From positions 620,001-684,000 of the forward strand of contig NZ_NBYO01000003.1 in the NCBI RefSeq assembly GCF_002238045.1: 64,000 bases of DNA, written 5' to 3'. The position numbers and the translations under genes are program-made. This document shows positions 36,516 to 46,801 of the stretch, in pieces. The notes beneath the pieces are model-generated. The model made no database searches, was not told the origin of the DNA, and saw only the letters and a list, made by a program, of their open reading frames with translations. Numbering within the stretch: the stretch's first letter is position 1; every line of letters starts with the position of its first letter. The stretch comes from Notoacmeibacter marinus (GTDB lineage: Bacteria > Pseudomonadota > Alphaproteobacteria > Rhizobiales > Rhizobiaceae).

Positions 36516-36670
36516 TGACCGATCCCTCCGAAATAGCGAATCGTATAGGCGTAAAAGAGAACAACCAGCCCACCCAGCACCAGAGCGATTGCAATCGACC
36601 GCTTGCGGCGCGCCTTCTGTTGCTGCGGCGTCAGCTGGATGCGCTCCGGCTCCTTGTCCGTGTCGGCCAT
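36512..36670 (-). CDS. coxF: Small CoxF-like membrane protein
   Basis: A 52-residue protein with a charged N-terminal part (QLTPQQQKARRKRS) and one membrane helix (IAIALVLGGLVVLFYAYTI). Position between ctaB and ctaG and this layout match the small CoxF proteins of rhizobial cox operons. The function is unknown, probably assembly. Reading frame is supported by the 4-base overlap with ctaG and a 2-base gap after ctaB. It is easily missed because it lies inside a longer open frame. Confidence 0.8.
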   Translation of the reverse strand: MADTDKEPERIQLTPQQQKARRKRSIAIALVLGGLVVLFYAYTIRYFGGIGQ

Positions 36671-36672
36671 CG

Positions 36673-37602
36673 TCAGCCTCCCAATACAGGGTAGAAGGGC
36701 GCGGCGATATGATCGATCAACAAGCCGGCGAAGATGGCGAACAGGTACAAGATCGAAAACGCGAACAGCCGCTTGGCCGGCGTCATCTGCTCGTCGCCAT
36801 CGGCCATGCGCAGCGTGTTCCAGGCATGGCGCAGGAAGTTCAGACCGAGGATCGCAGCAAGGACGCCGTAGACGGGGCTGGCAAAGCCAAGCAGCGCCGG
36901 AACCACGCCGAGCGGCGCCAGAAGCAGCGAGTATCCGAAGATCTGCCGCTTTGTGGAGGCTTCGCCGGCAACATTCGGCATCATGGGGATGCCGGCTGCG
37001 CCGTAATCCTTGCAGGCAAAAAGAGCCAGCGCCCAGAAATGCGGCGGCGTCCAGATGAAGATGATCAGGAAAAGGATGACCGGTTCGATACCGACCGTGC
37101 CCGTTGCGCAGGCCCAGCCCAGCAACGGCGGAAAAGAGCCCGCAGCCCCGCCGATAACGATGTTCTGCGGCGTCGCACGCTTCAGATACATCGAATAGAT
37201 CACGGCGTAAAAGAAGATCGTGAACGCCAGAATGGCCGCCGACAGCCAGTTGACCATCACGCCGAGCGTGGCGACCGAGAAGCCGGCGAGAACGAGACCG
37301 AAAGCAAGCGCTTCGCCCGGCTGGATGCGCCCGGCTGGAATTGGCCGCTTGGCAGTCCGCCGCATGATAGCGTCGATATCGGCATCGAACCACATGTTCA
37401 ACGCGCCAGATGCACCTGCACCGATGGCGATGCACAGAATCGAAATGAAGCCGGTGAAGGGATCGATACTGCCCGGCGCGACGACGAGACCGACCAGCGC
37501 GGTGAAGACGACGAGGCTCATGACACGCGGCTTGAGCAATGCGAGGAAATCGCCCGGCGTTGCTTCCGAAACAGTGCTATCGACAGTCGGCGTCACGCTC
37601 AT
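36673..37602 (-). CDS. ctaB: Haem O synthase (protohaem IX farnesyltransferase)
   Basis: A 309-residue UbiA-fold prenyltransferase with about nine membrane helices that makes haem O for the oxidase. The prenyl-diphosphate site is [17 protein letters not shown], with [13 protein letters not shown] at the N terminus and a second Asp-rich region [15 protein letters not shown]. The ATG overlaps the stop of the 131-residue membrane protein gene as ATGA. It probably supplies haem for the ctaD product. Confidence 0.95.
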   Translation of the reverse strand: MSVTPTVDSTVSEATPGDFLALLKPRVMSLVVFTALVGLVVAPGSIDPFTGFISILCIAIGAGASGALNMWFDADIDAIMRRTAKRPIPAGRIQPGEALAFGLVLAGFSVATLGVMVNWLSAAILAFTIFFYAVIYSMYLKRATPQNIVIGGAAGSFPPLLGWACATGTVGIEPVILFLIIFIWTPPHFWALALFACKDYGAAGIPMMPNVAGEASTKRQIFGYSLLLAPLGVVPALLGFASPVYGVLAAILGLNFLRHAWNTLRMADGDEQMTPAKRLFAFSILYLFAIFAGLLIDHIAAPFYPVLGG

Positions 37603-37994
37603 CGGATCGCTCCCCAAATGGCCAGTCCGGCGACCGGCAAGAACAGAACCCATTGCGGCAGCATTGCCGCTGGCAGGCGCTTCAGAACAGTGACCACGAC
37701 CGCCAGAATGCCGAAGGCTGCGGCCATGACGCCGTTGGCCCAGGCGATCGCCTCGAACTCCGGCCGGAACGCCGCCAGAAAGAAGATCAAGGTCGCAAAG
37801 GCGAGCCAGATGCTGACGACGTGCCATGCGTAATATAGCGTCATTCTCGCATCGAGCGGCACGGTACCGCTGTCCGCGAGAAGCGGGCGGACGGCCTGAC
37901 GCCCTCCCGCGACGAGATGGATGAAGAAGGTGGCGCCCATCAGAATGGCCGCCAAGGCGAACGGCCATTTCTCACCGATATCGAAACCAGCCAT
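37599..37994 (-). CDS. Hypothetical four-helix membrane protein in the cox operon
   Basis: A 131-residue protein with about four predicted membrane segments (around 10-30, 52-72, 83-103, 108-128). There are no recognisable catalytic motifs, though His-26 and His-58 lie in or near helices (FFIHLVAGG and YAWHVVS). It starts 15 bases after ctaD and overlaps ctaB by four bases, so it is translated with the oxidase genes. It is not part of the usual gene set I recall for this cluster; an assembly role is inference. Confidence 0.8.
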   Translation of the reverse strand: MAGFDIGEKWPFALAAILMGATFFIHLVAGGRQAVRPLLADSGTVPLDARMTLYYAWHVVSIWLAFATLIFFLAAFRPEFEAIAWANGVMAAAFGILAVVVTVLKRLPAAMLPQWVLFLPVAGLAIWGAIR

Positions 37995-38009
37995 GAACGC
38001 TTTCTTCCG

Positions 38010-39668
<1,659 letters not shown>

Positions 39669-40580
39669 TTACTCCGTCATCGTCGTGGTGGCGCCGGCGG
39701 TTGCGTCGGCGAGTTTCTTGTTCTTGTCCGCTTCGATGGAAGCGACCAGATCGCCGAACGCGTTCCGAAGGTCCGATCCGGCTGACTGAATGAAAGTGTT
39801 GTACTGGTCCTTGCTGACCACACGCACCGCGATGGGCATATAGGCGTGGTCCTTGCCACAAATCTCCGAGCACTGGCCGTAATAGATGCCTTCCTTCTCG
39901 GCGCGGAACCAGGCCTCGTTGATACGGCCGGGAACACCGTCATGCTTCAGGCCGAAAGCCGGCATGGCGAAGGCATGGATCACGTCAGCACCCGTTACGA
40001 GCAGCCGAACGGTCGTATCGACCGGAACCACCATCTCGTTGTCGACGGCCAGAAGGCGGGGATACTCGTTCATATCCGTCTTGCCGGCAGATTCGCGATC
40101 GCCTTCCTTCAGCATGATGGAATCGTAGGAGACTGCTTCGACGCCTTCTTCAGCACCCTCGGCAGGCTGGTATTCGTACCCCCAGTACCACTGGTAGCCG
40201 GTCGCCTTGACCGTCAGTTCCGGCTCTTCGTCCGGTGTGTATTGCGCGGTGAGCAAGTTGAAGGACGGAATCGCAAGAAGAAGGAGAATCAGAATCGGCG
40301 CAGCCGTCCAGATCACCTCGATCACCGTGTTGTGGCTGGTGCGCGAAGGCGTCTTGTTGGCGCTCTCGCGGAAGCGGAACGCGACATAAAGCAACAGAGC
40401 CAGAACGAACAGGACGATCGGAATGATGAACCAGAACGTATAGGTCTCAAACCAGATGATTTGTTCCATAATGGGCGTTGCCGCCGGTTGCAGTGTGAAC
40501 TGCCACGGCTCCGGTTTCGCCGCATGGGCCGCACCGCCGCCAAGCAAAATAGTCAAAAGGCTGGCAGAGATTCTCTTCAT
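39669..40580 (-). CDS. coxB: Cytochrome c oxidase subunit II
   Basis: A 303-residue subunit carrying the CuA centre. A signal peptide (about residues 1-20) is followed by two membrane helices (about 45-70 and 90-110) and a periplasmic cupredoxin domain. The CuA motif is complete: DVIHAFAMPAFG (His) and YGQCSEICGKDHAYMP (two Cys, Glu, His, Met). It accepts electrons from cytochrome c. It is the first gene of the minus-strand cox block, and its promoter should lie in 40581-40902. Confidence 0.96.
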   Translation of the reverse strand: MKRISASLLTILLGGGAAHAAKPEPWQFTLQPAATPIMEQIIWFETYTFWFIIPIVLFVLALLLYVAFRFRESANKTPSRTSHNTVIEVIWTAAPILILLLLAIPSFNLLTAQYTPDEEPELTVKATGYQWYWGYEYQPAEGAEEGVEAVSYDSIMLKEGDRESAGKTDMNEYPRLLAVDNEMVVPVDTTVRLLVTGADVIHAFAMPAFGLKHDGVPGRINEAWFRAEKEGIYYGQCSEICGKDHAYMPIAVRVVSKDQYNTFIQSAGSDLRNAFGDLVASIEADKNKKLADATAGATTTMTE

Positions 40581-40902
40581 CGCCGTACCGTCTCCTCGAT
40601 CGGATTGCCCCGATGGCGGCCTGCGCTACGCGTCAACGCCGCCTGTGATCCGCGTTCTCAAACCACACTCCATGCGAGTGTGCAACATACAGTTTGGTCG
40701 CAAGACCCGATCCTACGGGGCAGTAAGAATAACCTTCTTCTAATGCGCCGGGCCGCGTTCGAAAAGGGCCGGTAGCACGAAAATGCCTCCTCCTTTTGGA
40801 CGTATTGCGGTGACAGGGGAAGGACATCGCCGCCCTTTGGCTGGCAAAATGTCAACGAACGCGCCATGTTGGCGTCAAGACGAATCGTTCGGAGATCGAC
40901 CC
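40581..40902. other. Intergenic region between divergent coxB and ialB-like genes
   Basis: This 322-base gap carries no convincing gene on either strand. It must hold the divergent promoters of the cox operon and the IalB-like gene. A short imperfectly useful hairpin (CACACT/AGTGTG, 40664-40682) is present without a T-run. I saw no recognisable Fnr, RegA or CtrA consensus. Confidence 0.6.
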
Positions 40903-41427
40903 GTGAAGCTTTCCCTCTGCCGGTTCCAGACCGCTTTTGCAGCGCTCTTCTGCCTTTTCGCCTTCGGAACATCGACGCCAGCCCAGGCGCAGGACGGTGT
41001 GGTCAAGGAAACATTCGGCGAATGGAAGCTCGTTTGCGATACGCCTGCCGGCGCATCGTCCGAGCAGTGCGCGATCATCCAGCTGGTGCTGGACGAAGAG
41101 GCCGATATCGGTCTTTCGGCCATCGTTCTGCGAACGGCGGATGGCAAGGCGGAACTGCTTCGTGTGGTCGTGCCGCTCGGCGTGGTCCTGCCCAACGGCC
41201 TTGGCCTTCTGGTGGACGAACAGAATATCGGCAATGCGCAGTTCACCTCGTGCCTGGCCGATGGTTGCTATGCGCAGGTCGTTCTGAACGAGCAGCTTCT
41301 GGAAACGATGAAGAACGGCAAGAACGCGACCTTCGTGGTCTTCAAGACGCCCGAAGAGGGCATCGGCGTTCCGATCGAGCTGGGCAATTTCGCCAAGGCC
41401 TATGAGGCGCTCGGCCAGTCCAACTGA
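40903..41427 (+). CDS. Invasion-associated locus B (IalB) family protein
   Basis: A 174-residue exported protein. The signal peptide ends around residue 30 (TPAQAQ) and the mature protein opens with KETFGEWKLVCDT, the standard IalB opening. Two further Cys are in FTSCLADGCYAQ. IalB was named in Bartonella for red-cell invasion, but the family is widespread in free-living Rhizobiales, so virulence should not be assumed. The GTG start is set by ggag eight bases upstream; an upstream ATG lacks this and lies before the signal peptide. Confidence 0.85.
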   Translation: MKLSLCRFQTAFAALFCLFAFGTSTPAQAQDGVVKETFGEWKLVCDTPAGASSEQCAIIQLVLDEEADIGLSAIVLRTADGKAELLRVVVPLGVVLPNGLGLLVDEQNIGNAQFTSCLADGCYAQVVLNEQLLETMKNGKNATFVVFKTPEEGIGVPIELGNFAKAYEALGQSN

Positions 41428-41521
41428 TCGATTTCGACCTTCGCAACCGGTGGTGACGGAGCGGGTGCGCGTTCCTATATGGTTTCTCACGCGCCCGATC
41501 GAGCCATAGAGGAACAGCCGC

Positions 41522-42946
41522 ATGACCGACAGCCTGGTCGAACAGTTCGATGTTTCGCCGGAGGAGGTCCGCACCATCGTGGCCGACGCCGTGGGCCAGG
41601 GCGACGATGGCGAGCTTTTCATCGAATATACCGAAAGCGAAGCGCTCGCCTTCGACGACGGCAAGCTGAAGACCGGCAGTTTTTCCACAGATCGTGGCTT
41701 CGGCCTGCGCGCGGTTGCCGGCGAAGCGACCGGCTACGCCCACTCCTCCGACCTGTCCGCCCGCAGCCTGCGACATGCGGCCTCCGCGGTCAAAGCCGTG
41801 ACCGCCGGCCATTCCGGCACAATGGCCGACGCGCCAGCCGGCACCAACAAGAGGCTCTATGGCGATACCAATCCGATCCTCTCGCCAAGCTTCGATAAAA
41901 AAGCGCAGCTTCTGCAGACTATCGACGCTTATCTGCGAAACCGTGATCCCCGGGTCCGTCAGGTCAGCGCCTCGCTTGTCGGCTCCTGGCAGCATGTGGA
42001 AATCCTGCGCGCCGACGGACGGCTCGTTCGCGATGTGCGTCCGCTGGTGCGCGTCAACATTTCGGTAATCGTTGGCGAAGGCGACCGGCAGGAGACCGGA
42101 AGCGCCGGGATGGGGGGGCGCTCCGGCTTCGGCGACTTCATTGCCGAACAGAGCTGGCAGGCGACCGCCGAAGACGCGCTTCGGCAGGCCCTCGTCAATC
42201 TGGAAGCGCGGCCGGCGCCCGCTGGCAGTTTCGACGTGGTGCTCGGCGCAGGCTGGCCCGGCGTCATGCTGCACGAGGCAGTCGGCCACGGCCTCGAAGG
42301 CGATTTTAACCGCAAGAAGACCAGCGCCTTTTCCGACCTGATGGGCCAGCGTGTCGCTGCACCCGGTGTAACCGTGGTGGATGACGGTTCGATCGCGGAG
42401 CGGCGCGGCTCGCTCACCGTGGATGATGAAGGCACGCCGACCCAGCGTACGGTGTTGATCGAGGACGGTATTCTCGTCGGCTATATGCAGGACCGGCTGA
42501 ACGGTCGGCTGATGAAGGGGGGATCGACGGGCAATGGACGGCGCGAAAGCTACGCCCATTCGCCCATGCCGCGCATGACAAATACGATCATGGAAAGCGG
42601 CGAACACGATCCGGCGGAGATCATCGCCTCGGTCAAGGACGGCATTTATGCGGTCTCCTTCGGCGGCGGACAGGTCGACATCACGTCCGGCAAGTTCGTC
42701 TTCGGCTGTACCGAAGCCTACCGGATCGAAGACGGGAAGGTCACCTATCCGGTTCGTGGCGCCATGTTGATCGGCAACGGCCCGGAAGCGATGCGGCGAA
42801 TCGACATAATCGGCAATGATTCCAAGCTCGACCGTGGCATCGGCATGTGCGGCAAGGCCGGACAGGGCGTGCCCGTCGGCGTTGGGCAGCCGCATCTTCT
42901 GATGCGCGACATGACCATTGGCGGGACCGAAGCGAAGGCCGCCTGA
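41522..42946 (+). CDS. tldD: Metalloprotease TldD
   Basis: A 474-residue subunit of the TldD/TldE zinc protease, which trims unfolded peptides. The metal motif HEAVGHGLEGD (HExxxH) is intact near residue 255, and a downstream Cys lies in FVFGCTEAYRI. The C-terminal half carries the usual GQVDITSGKFVFG. The start has gagga 9 bases upstream. tldE (pmbA) is not in the window. The gene is placed near the cox cluster, as in relatives. Confidence 0.94.
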   Translation: MTDSLVEQFDVSPEEVRTIVADAVGQGDDGELFIEYTESEALAFDDGKLKTGSFSTDRGFGLRAVAGEATGYAHSSDLSARSLRHAASAVKAVTAGHSGTMADAPAGTNKRLYGDTNPILSPSFDKKAQLLQTIDAYLRNRDPRVRQVSASLVGSWQHVEILRADGRLVRDVRPLVRVNISVIVGEGDRQETGSAGMGGRSGFGDFIAEQSWQATAEDALRQALVNLEARPAPAGSFDVVLGAGWPGVMLHEAVGHGLEGDFNRKKTSAFSDLMGQRVAAPGVTVVDDGSIAERRGSLTVDDEGTPTQRTVLIEDGILVGYMQDRLNGRLMKGGSTGNGRRESYAHSPMPRMTNTIMESGEHDPAEIIASVKDGIYAVSFGGGQVDITSGKFVFGCTEAYRIEDGKVTYPVRGAMLIGNGPEAMRRIDIIGNDSKLDRGIGMCGKAGQGVPVGVGQPHLLMRDMTIGGTEAKAA

Positions 42947-43047
42947 GCAGAAACGGTTGCCGCAGCGTTCACCACAGAGGCGTCGTGGTAGCGGAACGCG
43001 CTCCGTCCCTCGACGTTTGTCATCCCAAATCTCTAAGGGAGACATTC

Positions 43048-43620
43048 ATGAAACTGCAAGGCAAGAAAATCGCCATCCTCATCGCACCGCGCGGCACCGA
43101 AGAGCCGGAATTCGTCCAGCCGAAAAACGTGGTCGAAACGGAAGGCGCCGATGTAACCGTCATCGGCCTGAAAAGCGGCACGGCGAAAACCGTCAACAAT
43201 GATCTCGACCCCGGCGGAGACTATGCGGTCGACAAAACGTTCAACGATGTTTCCGCAGACGATTTCGACGGGCTCATCATTCCGGGCGGCACGGCGGGAG
43301 CCGACAAGCTGCGCGCGGACGACACTGCAGTCGCCTTCATCCGGGCGTTCTTCGAGCAGAAGAAGCCGGTCGCGGCGATCTGCCATGCGCCGTGGACCCT
43401 TGCCGAGGCCGATGTGTTGAAGGGCCGCAAGGTCACGTCCTTTCATTCCATCAAGACCGATCTGCGCAATGCCGGTGCAAACTGGGTCGATGAAGAGGTG
43501 GTCGTCGACGAGGGCCTCGTCACTTCGCGCAATCCGGACGATCTGGATGCGTTCTGCGCCAGGGCGGTGGAAGAATTCTGCGAAGGCAAACATGAAGAAC
43601 AGAGCCGCAGCGTGGCCTGA
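43048..43620 (+). CDS. DJ-1/PfpI family protein (class I glutamine amidotransferase-like)
   Basis: A 190-residue protein with the PfpI fold. The nucleophile elbow is AAICHAPWTLAEA (Cys-His pair). A Glu near the N terminus is in RGTEEPEF, as expected for the triad. Members are deglycases or proteases in bacteria, and the substrate here is unknown. The start has aaggga six to seven bases upstream. It stands alone before the sirtuin gene. Confidence 0.88.
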   Translation: MKLQGKKIAILIAPRGTEEPEFVQPKNVVETEGADVTVIGLKSGTAKTVNNDLDPGGDYAVDKTFNDVSADDFDGLIIPGGTAGADKLRADDTAVAFIRAFFEQKKPVAAICHAPWTLAEADVLKGRKVTSFHSIKTDLRNAGANWVDEEVVVDEGLVTSRNPDDLDAFCARAVEEFCEGKHEEQSRSVA

Positions 43621-43701
43621 CGGCCAAGGCGGTTGATCTCTGAGGCGGGGCAGCGCATGGCTGTCCCGCTTCATCTCCGCCCGAGTCGCAAAGAGTTCCG
43701 A

Positions 43702-44419
43702 ATGGCTGTCACCTCCAACATCGTCATTCTGACCGGCGCGGGGATTTCTGCCGAAAGCGGCGTCAACACGTTTCGCGATCGGAACGGAATATGGAGCCGC
43801 GTCCGACTGGAGGACGTTGCGACACCCGAGGCCTTTGCCGCCCATCCCGGCCGCGTCCAGAAGTTCTACAATCAACGCCGGGCGCAACTGCCCAGCGTGA
43901 AGCCAAACCCGGCTCATCATGCTCTTGTCCGGCTGGAGCAAAGCCATGCCGGTTCTGTCACCATCGTCACGCAGAATGTCGACGATCTGCACGAACGGGC
44001 TGGCTCGCAGAACATCATTCACATGCACGGCGAATTGAACCGATCGCTCTGCGCGGCCTGCGGTGCCTCCGCCCTGCATCGTGGCGATCTTTCTATCGAC
44101 AGTGAATGTGCGTCATGCGGCGCGATCGGCCGGTTGCGACCCGATATCGTATGGTTCGGCGAGATGCCCTACCAGATGGATCGGATCTACGATCTCTTGC
44201 GTGATTGCGACCCTTTTTCTCTCCGTCGGTACGAGCGGCAATGTCTATCCGGCGGCGCAATTCGTTCAGGAAGCAGACCGGCATGGCGCTCATACGGTGG
44301 AGATCAACCTGGAACCCTCGCTCGGCGTTTCCGACTTCGCCGACACGCGGCACGGCAAGGCCGGCACACTCCTCCCCACTTTCGTCGACGAAGTTCTGTC
44401 GGGGCAGTACCGGTTCTAA
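43702..44419 (+). pseudogene. NAD-dependent deacylase (sirtuin, CobB-like) broken by a one-base frameshift
   Basis: The N-terminal two thirds read as a normal sirtuin: LTGAGISAESGVNTFRD (NAD site), TQNVDDLHERAG, catalytic His in HMHGEL and the zinc pairs CAAC and CASC. After DCD at about 44211 the frame is lost. Skipping one C in the ccc run (44211-44213) restores SVGTSGNVYPAAQFV and VEINLEPSLG through a normal C terminus ending at TAA 44417-44419. In the unshifted frame translation runs on into meaningless sequence to 44490. It is either a real pseudogene or a sequencing error at a C/T homopolymer. Confidence 0.9.
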
Positions 44420-45687
44420 CGCAGCGAGCGTCGGCGCGGCCTGCCAGGCTTTTCAAGAAGCGCGACGGCCTCGAGGTGAGGAGACCATAGAAACTGGTCG
44501 ACCGGCATGACGGATTTCAGCCGATAGCCGCCCTCGATCAGTATGGCGAGATCGCGCGCCAGTGTGGTGGGGTTACACGACACCGCGGCGACCTTCGGCA
44601 CATCGCTTTTCGCCAGTTGCCGGCACTGCGCCTCCGCGCCGGCGCGCGGCGGATCGAAAACGACGCCATCGAAGGCTTTCAGTTCTTTCCATGTGAGCGG
44701 CCTTTCGAACAGATCGCGCTTTTCTGTCGTCACGCGCTTCAATTTGTCGCCGAACCGGAAACCCCGATCCAGCGCGGCGAGCGACGGGGCGTCGCCTTCC
44801 ACGGCATGAACGGTTGCGAACCGCGCAAGGCGTAGCGCAAAGGTGCCGCAGCCCGCAAAGAGATCGGCCACGTTCTTTGCACCGCGCAGATGTTCGGTGA
44901 CTACGGTTGCCATCGTCTCTTCCGCTTCCGTTGTAGCCTGAAGGAAACCGCCCGGCGGCGGCGTAACCTCGACCGCACCGAAGGCGACAATCGGCTTTTG
45001 CGGCTCAATCAGGATTTCGCCGTCAACCGATAGCCGGGCGAATCGCGCTTTCAACGTAAAGTCGGCAGCAGCCTGACGTCTGGCACCCGACAGTGCCGGC
45101 AAGCCTGAAATGGCGATATCGAGACCGGTCCGCGATGCCGTCACCACCAGGGAGAACGGCTTGCTGTCCTGCGCGAGCAATAATACCAATTGCCGCAGAT
45201 GCGGCAGGGCATCAACAATCGCCCGATCCGCGATGACGCAGCTTTCGATGGGGACGATCCGGTTCGACAACGCGGCATGGTAGCCGAGGAGCAGGCCGGC
45301 TTCCGTCCGCCGCGCGCTCAACGTCACGCGCCGCCGCGCATGTTCAGCCGAGGGGACGAGAGGCCCGACCTCAGCTTCGATGCCGCGCGCAGCCAACACA
45401 TCGATCAGTTTTTGCCGTTTCCAGCTTTCATAGGCAGGCTTTTGCCAGTGCTGCAGGGCGCAGCCGCCGCAATCGGTAAAATGCGGACAGGGCGGCGCAA
45501 CGCGCTCATCGGACTTTTCAAGAATAGCAATGGGCTCGCCGCGCCCGTTCGACACGGCAGCGTTGACTGTCTCACCGGGTAGCGTGAAGGGAATGAAGGC
45601 CCTGTTGCCGGAAGTGTCGCGAGCAAGTCCGTCGCCTTTGTCACCCATATCATGGATCGACCAGCGGGTCGCGGACATCGCTATCAC
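44416..45687 (-). CDS. TrmA/RlmD-family class I SAM-dependent RNA (uracil-5) methyltransferase
   Basis: A 423-residue enzyme. An N-terminal TRAM-like domain is followed by an iron-sulfur motif (CPHFTDCGGCALQHW) and a Rossmann methyltransferase. The SAM site is DLFAGCGTFALRLA and the catalytic Cys lies in VSCNPTTLARD. RlmD methylates U1939 of 23S rRNA; RlmC or TrmA cannot be excluded. The start is GTG, set by gagga seven bases upstream and a GTGA overlap with tlyA. The stop overlaps the sirtuin stop on the other strand. Confidence 0.9.
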   Translation of the reverse strand: MIAMSATRWSIHDMGDKGDGLARDTSGNRAFIPFTLPGETVNAAVSNGRGEPIAILEKSDERVAPPCPHFTDCGGCALQHWQKPAYESWKRQKLIDVLAARGIEAEVGPLVPSAEHARRRVTLSARRTEAGLLLGYHAALSNRIVPIESCVIADRAIVDALPHLRQLVLLLAQDSKPFSLVVTASRTGLDIAISGLPALSGARRQAAADFTLKARFARLSVDGEILIEPQKPIVAFGAVEVTPPPGGFLQATTEAEETMATVVTEHLRGAKNVADLFAGCGTFALRLARFATVHAVEGDAPSLAALDRGFRFGDKLKRVTTEKRDLFERPLTWKELKAFDGVVFDPPRAGAEAQCRQLAKSDVPKVAAVSCNPTTLARDLAILIEGGYRLKSVMPVDQFLWSPHLEAVALLEKPGRPRRRSLR

Positions 45688-46439
45688 TCGGTGTTCCTCA
45701 CACCGGCCAGCAGAAATTCGCGATTGCCCTCACCACCAAGAATCGGGCTCGGCACGACGCCTAGCGAACGCCAGCCACGCTGACGATCCAGCCACATGCG
45801 GATATCGTGCGCCACTGCCTCTGCGACCGCGACGGATTTCACGATTCCCCCTTTGCCGATCTGCGCGGGCGACAGTTCGAATTGCGGTTTGACGAGCAGG
45901 ACGCAGCGCGCACCGAACGGCGCGATTTCGAGCGCTGGCGGCAGAGCCAGGCGCAGCGAGATGAACGAGACGTCTGAGACAATCAGATCGGGCCGGTAGG
46001 GCAGATCGTCCGCCGTCAGCGCCCGCGCATTGAACCCTTCCATGACGGTGACGCGCGCATCGTTGCGCAGGCTCTCATGGAGCTGATCACGTCCGACATC
46101 GAGCGCAACGACACGTTCGGCCCCTTCATTCAGAAGGACCTGCGTGAACCCGCCGGTCGACGCGCCTACATCGAGCGCCTTTGCGCCCTGTACGTTCAGC
46201 CCGAAGGATTCGATGGCGTGGTCGAGCTTCAGCGCCGCGCGCGAAACGAACCGCAGCGCCGGATCGTCGACCATGATCTCGCAGGCCGTCGAGACCGATT
46301 GGCCGGGCTTTTCGACATGGCGACCGTCGACCCGGACCGTGCCGCGCAGAATGGCGTCGCGTGCGCGCGAACGCGTATCGAACATGCCGCGTTCGACAAG
46401 CAGTTGATCCAGTCTCTTGCGTTGTTCCACCCAGCCCAT
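45684..46439 (-). CDS. tlyA: TlyA-family rRNA methyltransferase (16S/23S 2'-O)
   Basis: A 251-residue protein with an N-terminal S4 RNA-binding domain (about residues 6-60, KRLDQLLVERG) and an FtsJ-like methyltransferase. The SAM motif is ALDVGASTGGFTQVLL, and DVSFISLRLALP follows. It was once called haemolysin. The ATG giving MGWVEQ is chosen; a GTG five codons upstream lacks a ribosome site. The next gene upstream is xseB, without dxs between them. Confidence 0.9.
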   Translation of the reverse strand: MGWVEQRKRLDQLLVERGMFDTRSRARDAILRGTVRVDGRHVEKPGQSVSTACEIMVDDPALRFVSRAALKLDHAIESFGLNVQGAKALDVGASTGGFTQVLLNEGAERVVALDVGRDQLHESLRNDARVTVMEGFNARALTADDLPYRPDLIVSDVSFISLRLALPPALEIAPFGARCVLLVKPQFELSPAQIGKGGIVKSVAVAEAVAHDIRMWLDRQRGWRSLGVVPSPILGGEGNREFLLAGVRNTE

Positions 46440-46546
46440 GGCCGATGGGTGCACCGAACGGCCGCGCCGATCAAGTAGCAGATCGCGTCGGGCAGTCCGT
46501 TTGCATGGGGAAATCCGTGCTGCCGCTGATCATAAATGCGATACGC

Positions 46547-46801
46547 CTATCTAGGATCGAGCGGTTCCGTACCAACCGGCTCGCCATCCCGTGACAGGCG
46601 GATCTTCTCGACCTTGTCCTCGGCACTCTTCAACAGCGTGTCGCAACGCGCCTTCAAAGCCTCGCCGCGCTCGTAGAGCGCAATGGAACGCTCCAGCGCG
46701 ACATTGCCCTCCTCGAGCGCCGTGACGATCTTCTCCAGTTCCGCCATCGCCGATTCGAAAGACAGTGTCTCGACTGGGGGACGCTCGGCCTCCGCCACCA
46801 T
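46547..46801 (-). CDS. xseB: Exodeoxyribonuclease VII small subunit
   Basis: An 84-residue subunit that forms the ExoVII nuclease with XseA. The conserved core is FESAMAELEKIVTALEEGNVALERSIALYERGE, which is a helical pair. The XseA gene is not in the window. Its ATG directly follows the stop of the deacetylase gene (TGA-ATG on the minus strand). A 107-base gap to tlyA contains no gene or dxs remnant that I can see. Confidence 0.94.
   Translation of the reverse strand: MVAEAERPPVETLSFESAMAELEKIVTALEEGNVALERSIALYERGEALKARCDTLLKSAEDKVEKIRLSRDGEPVGTEPLDPR

Noticed and set aside
36430-37833. 467-codon plus-strand open frame opposite ctaB and ctaG
   Set aside because: Antisense shadow with no recognisable domain, spanning several real genes and their junctions.
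40664-40682. CACACT/AGTGTG hairpin upstream of coxB
   Set aside because: Six-base arms occur by chance; no partner site or known consensus found.
40903-41427. Virulence role for the IalB-family gene
   Set aside because: Family name comes from Bartonella, but homologues are common in non-pathogens and nothing nearby suggests pathogenicity.
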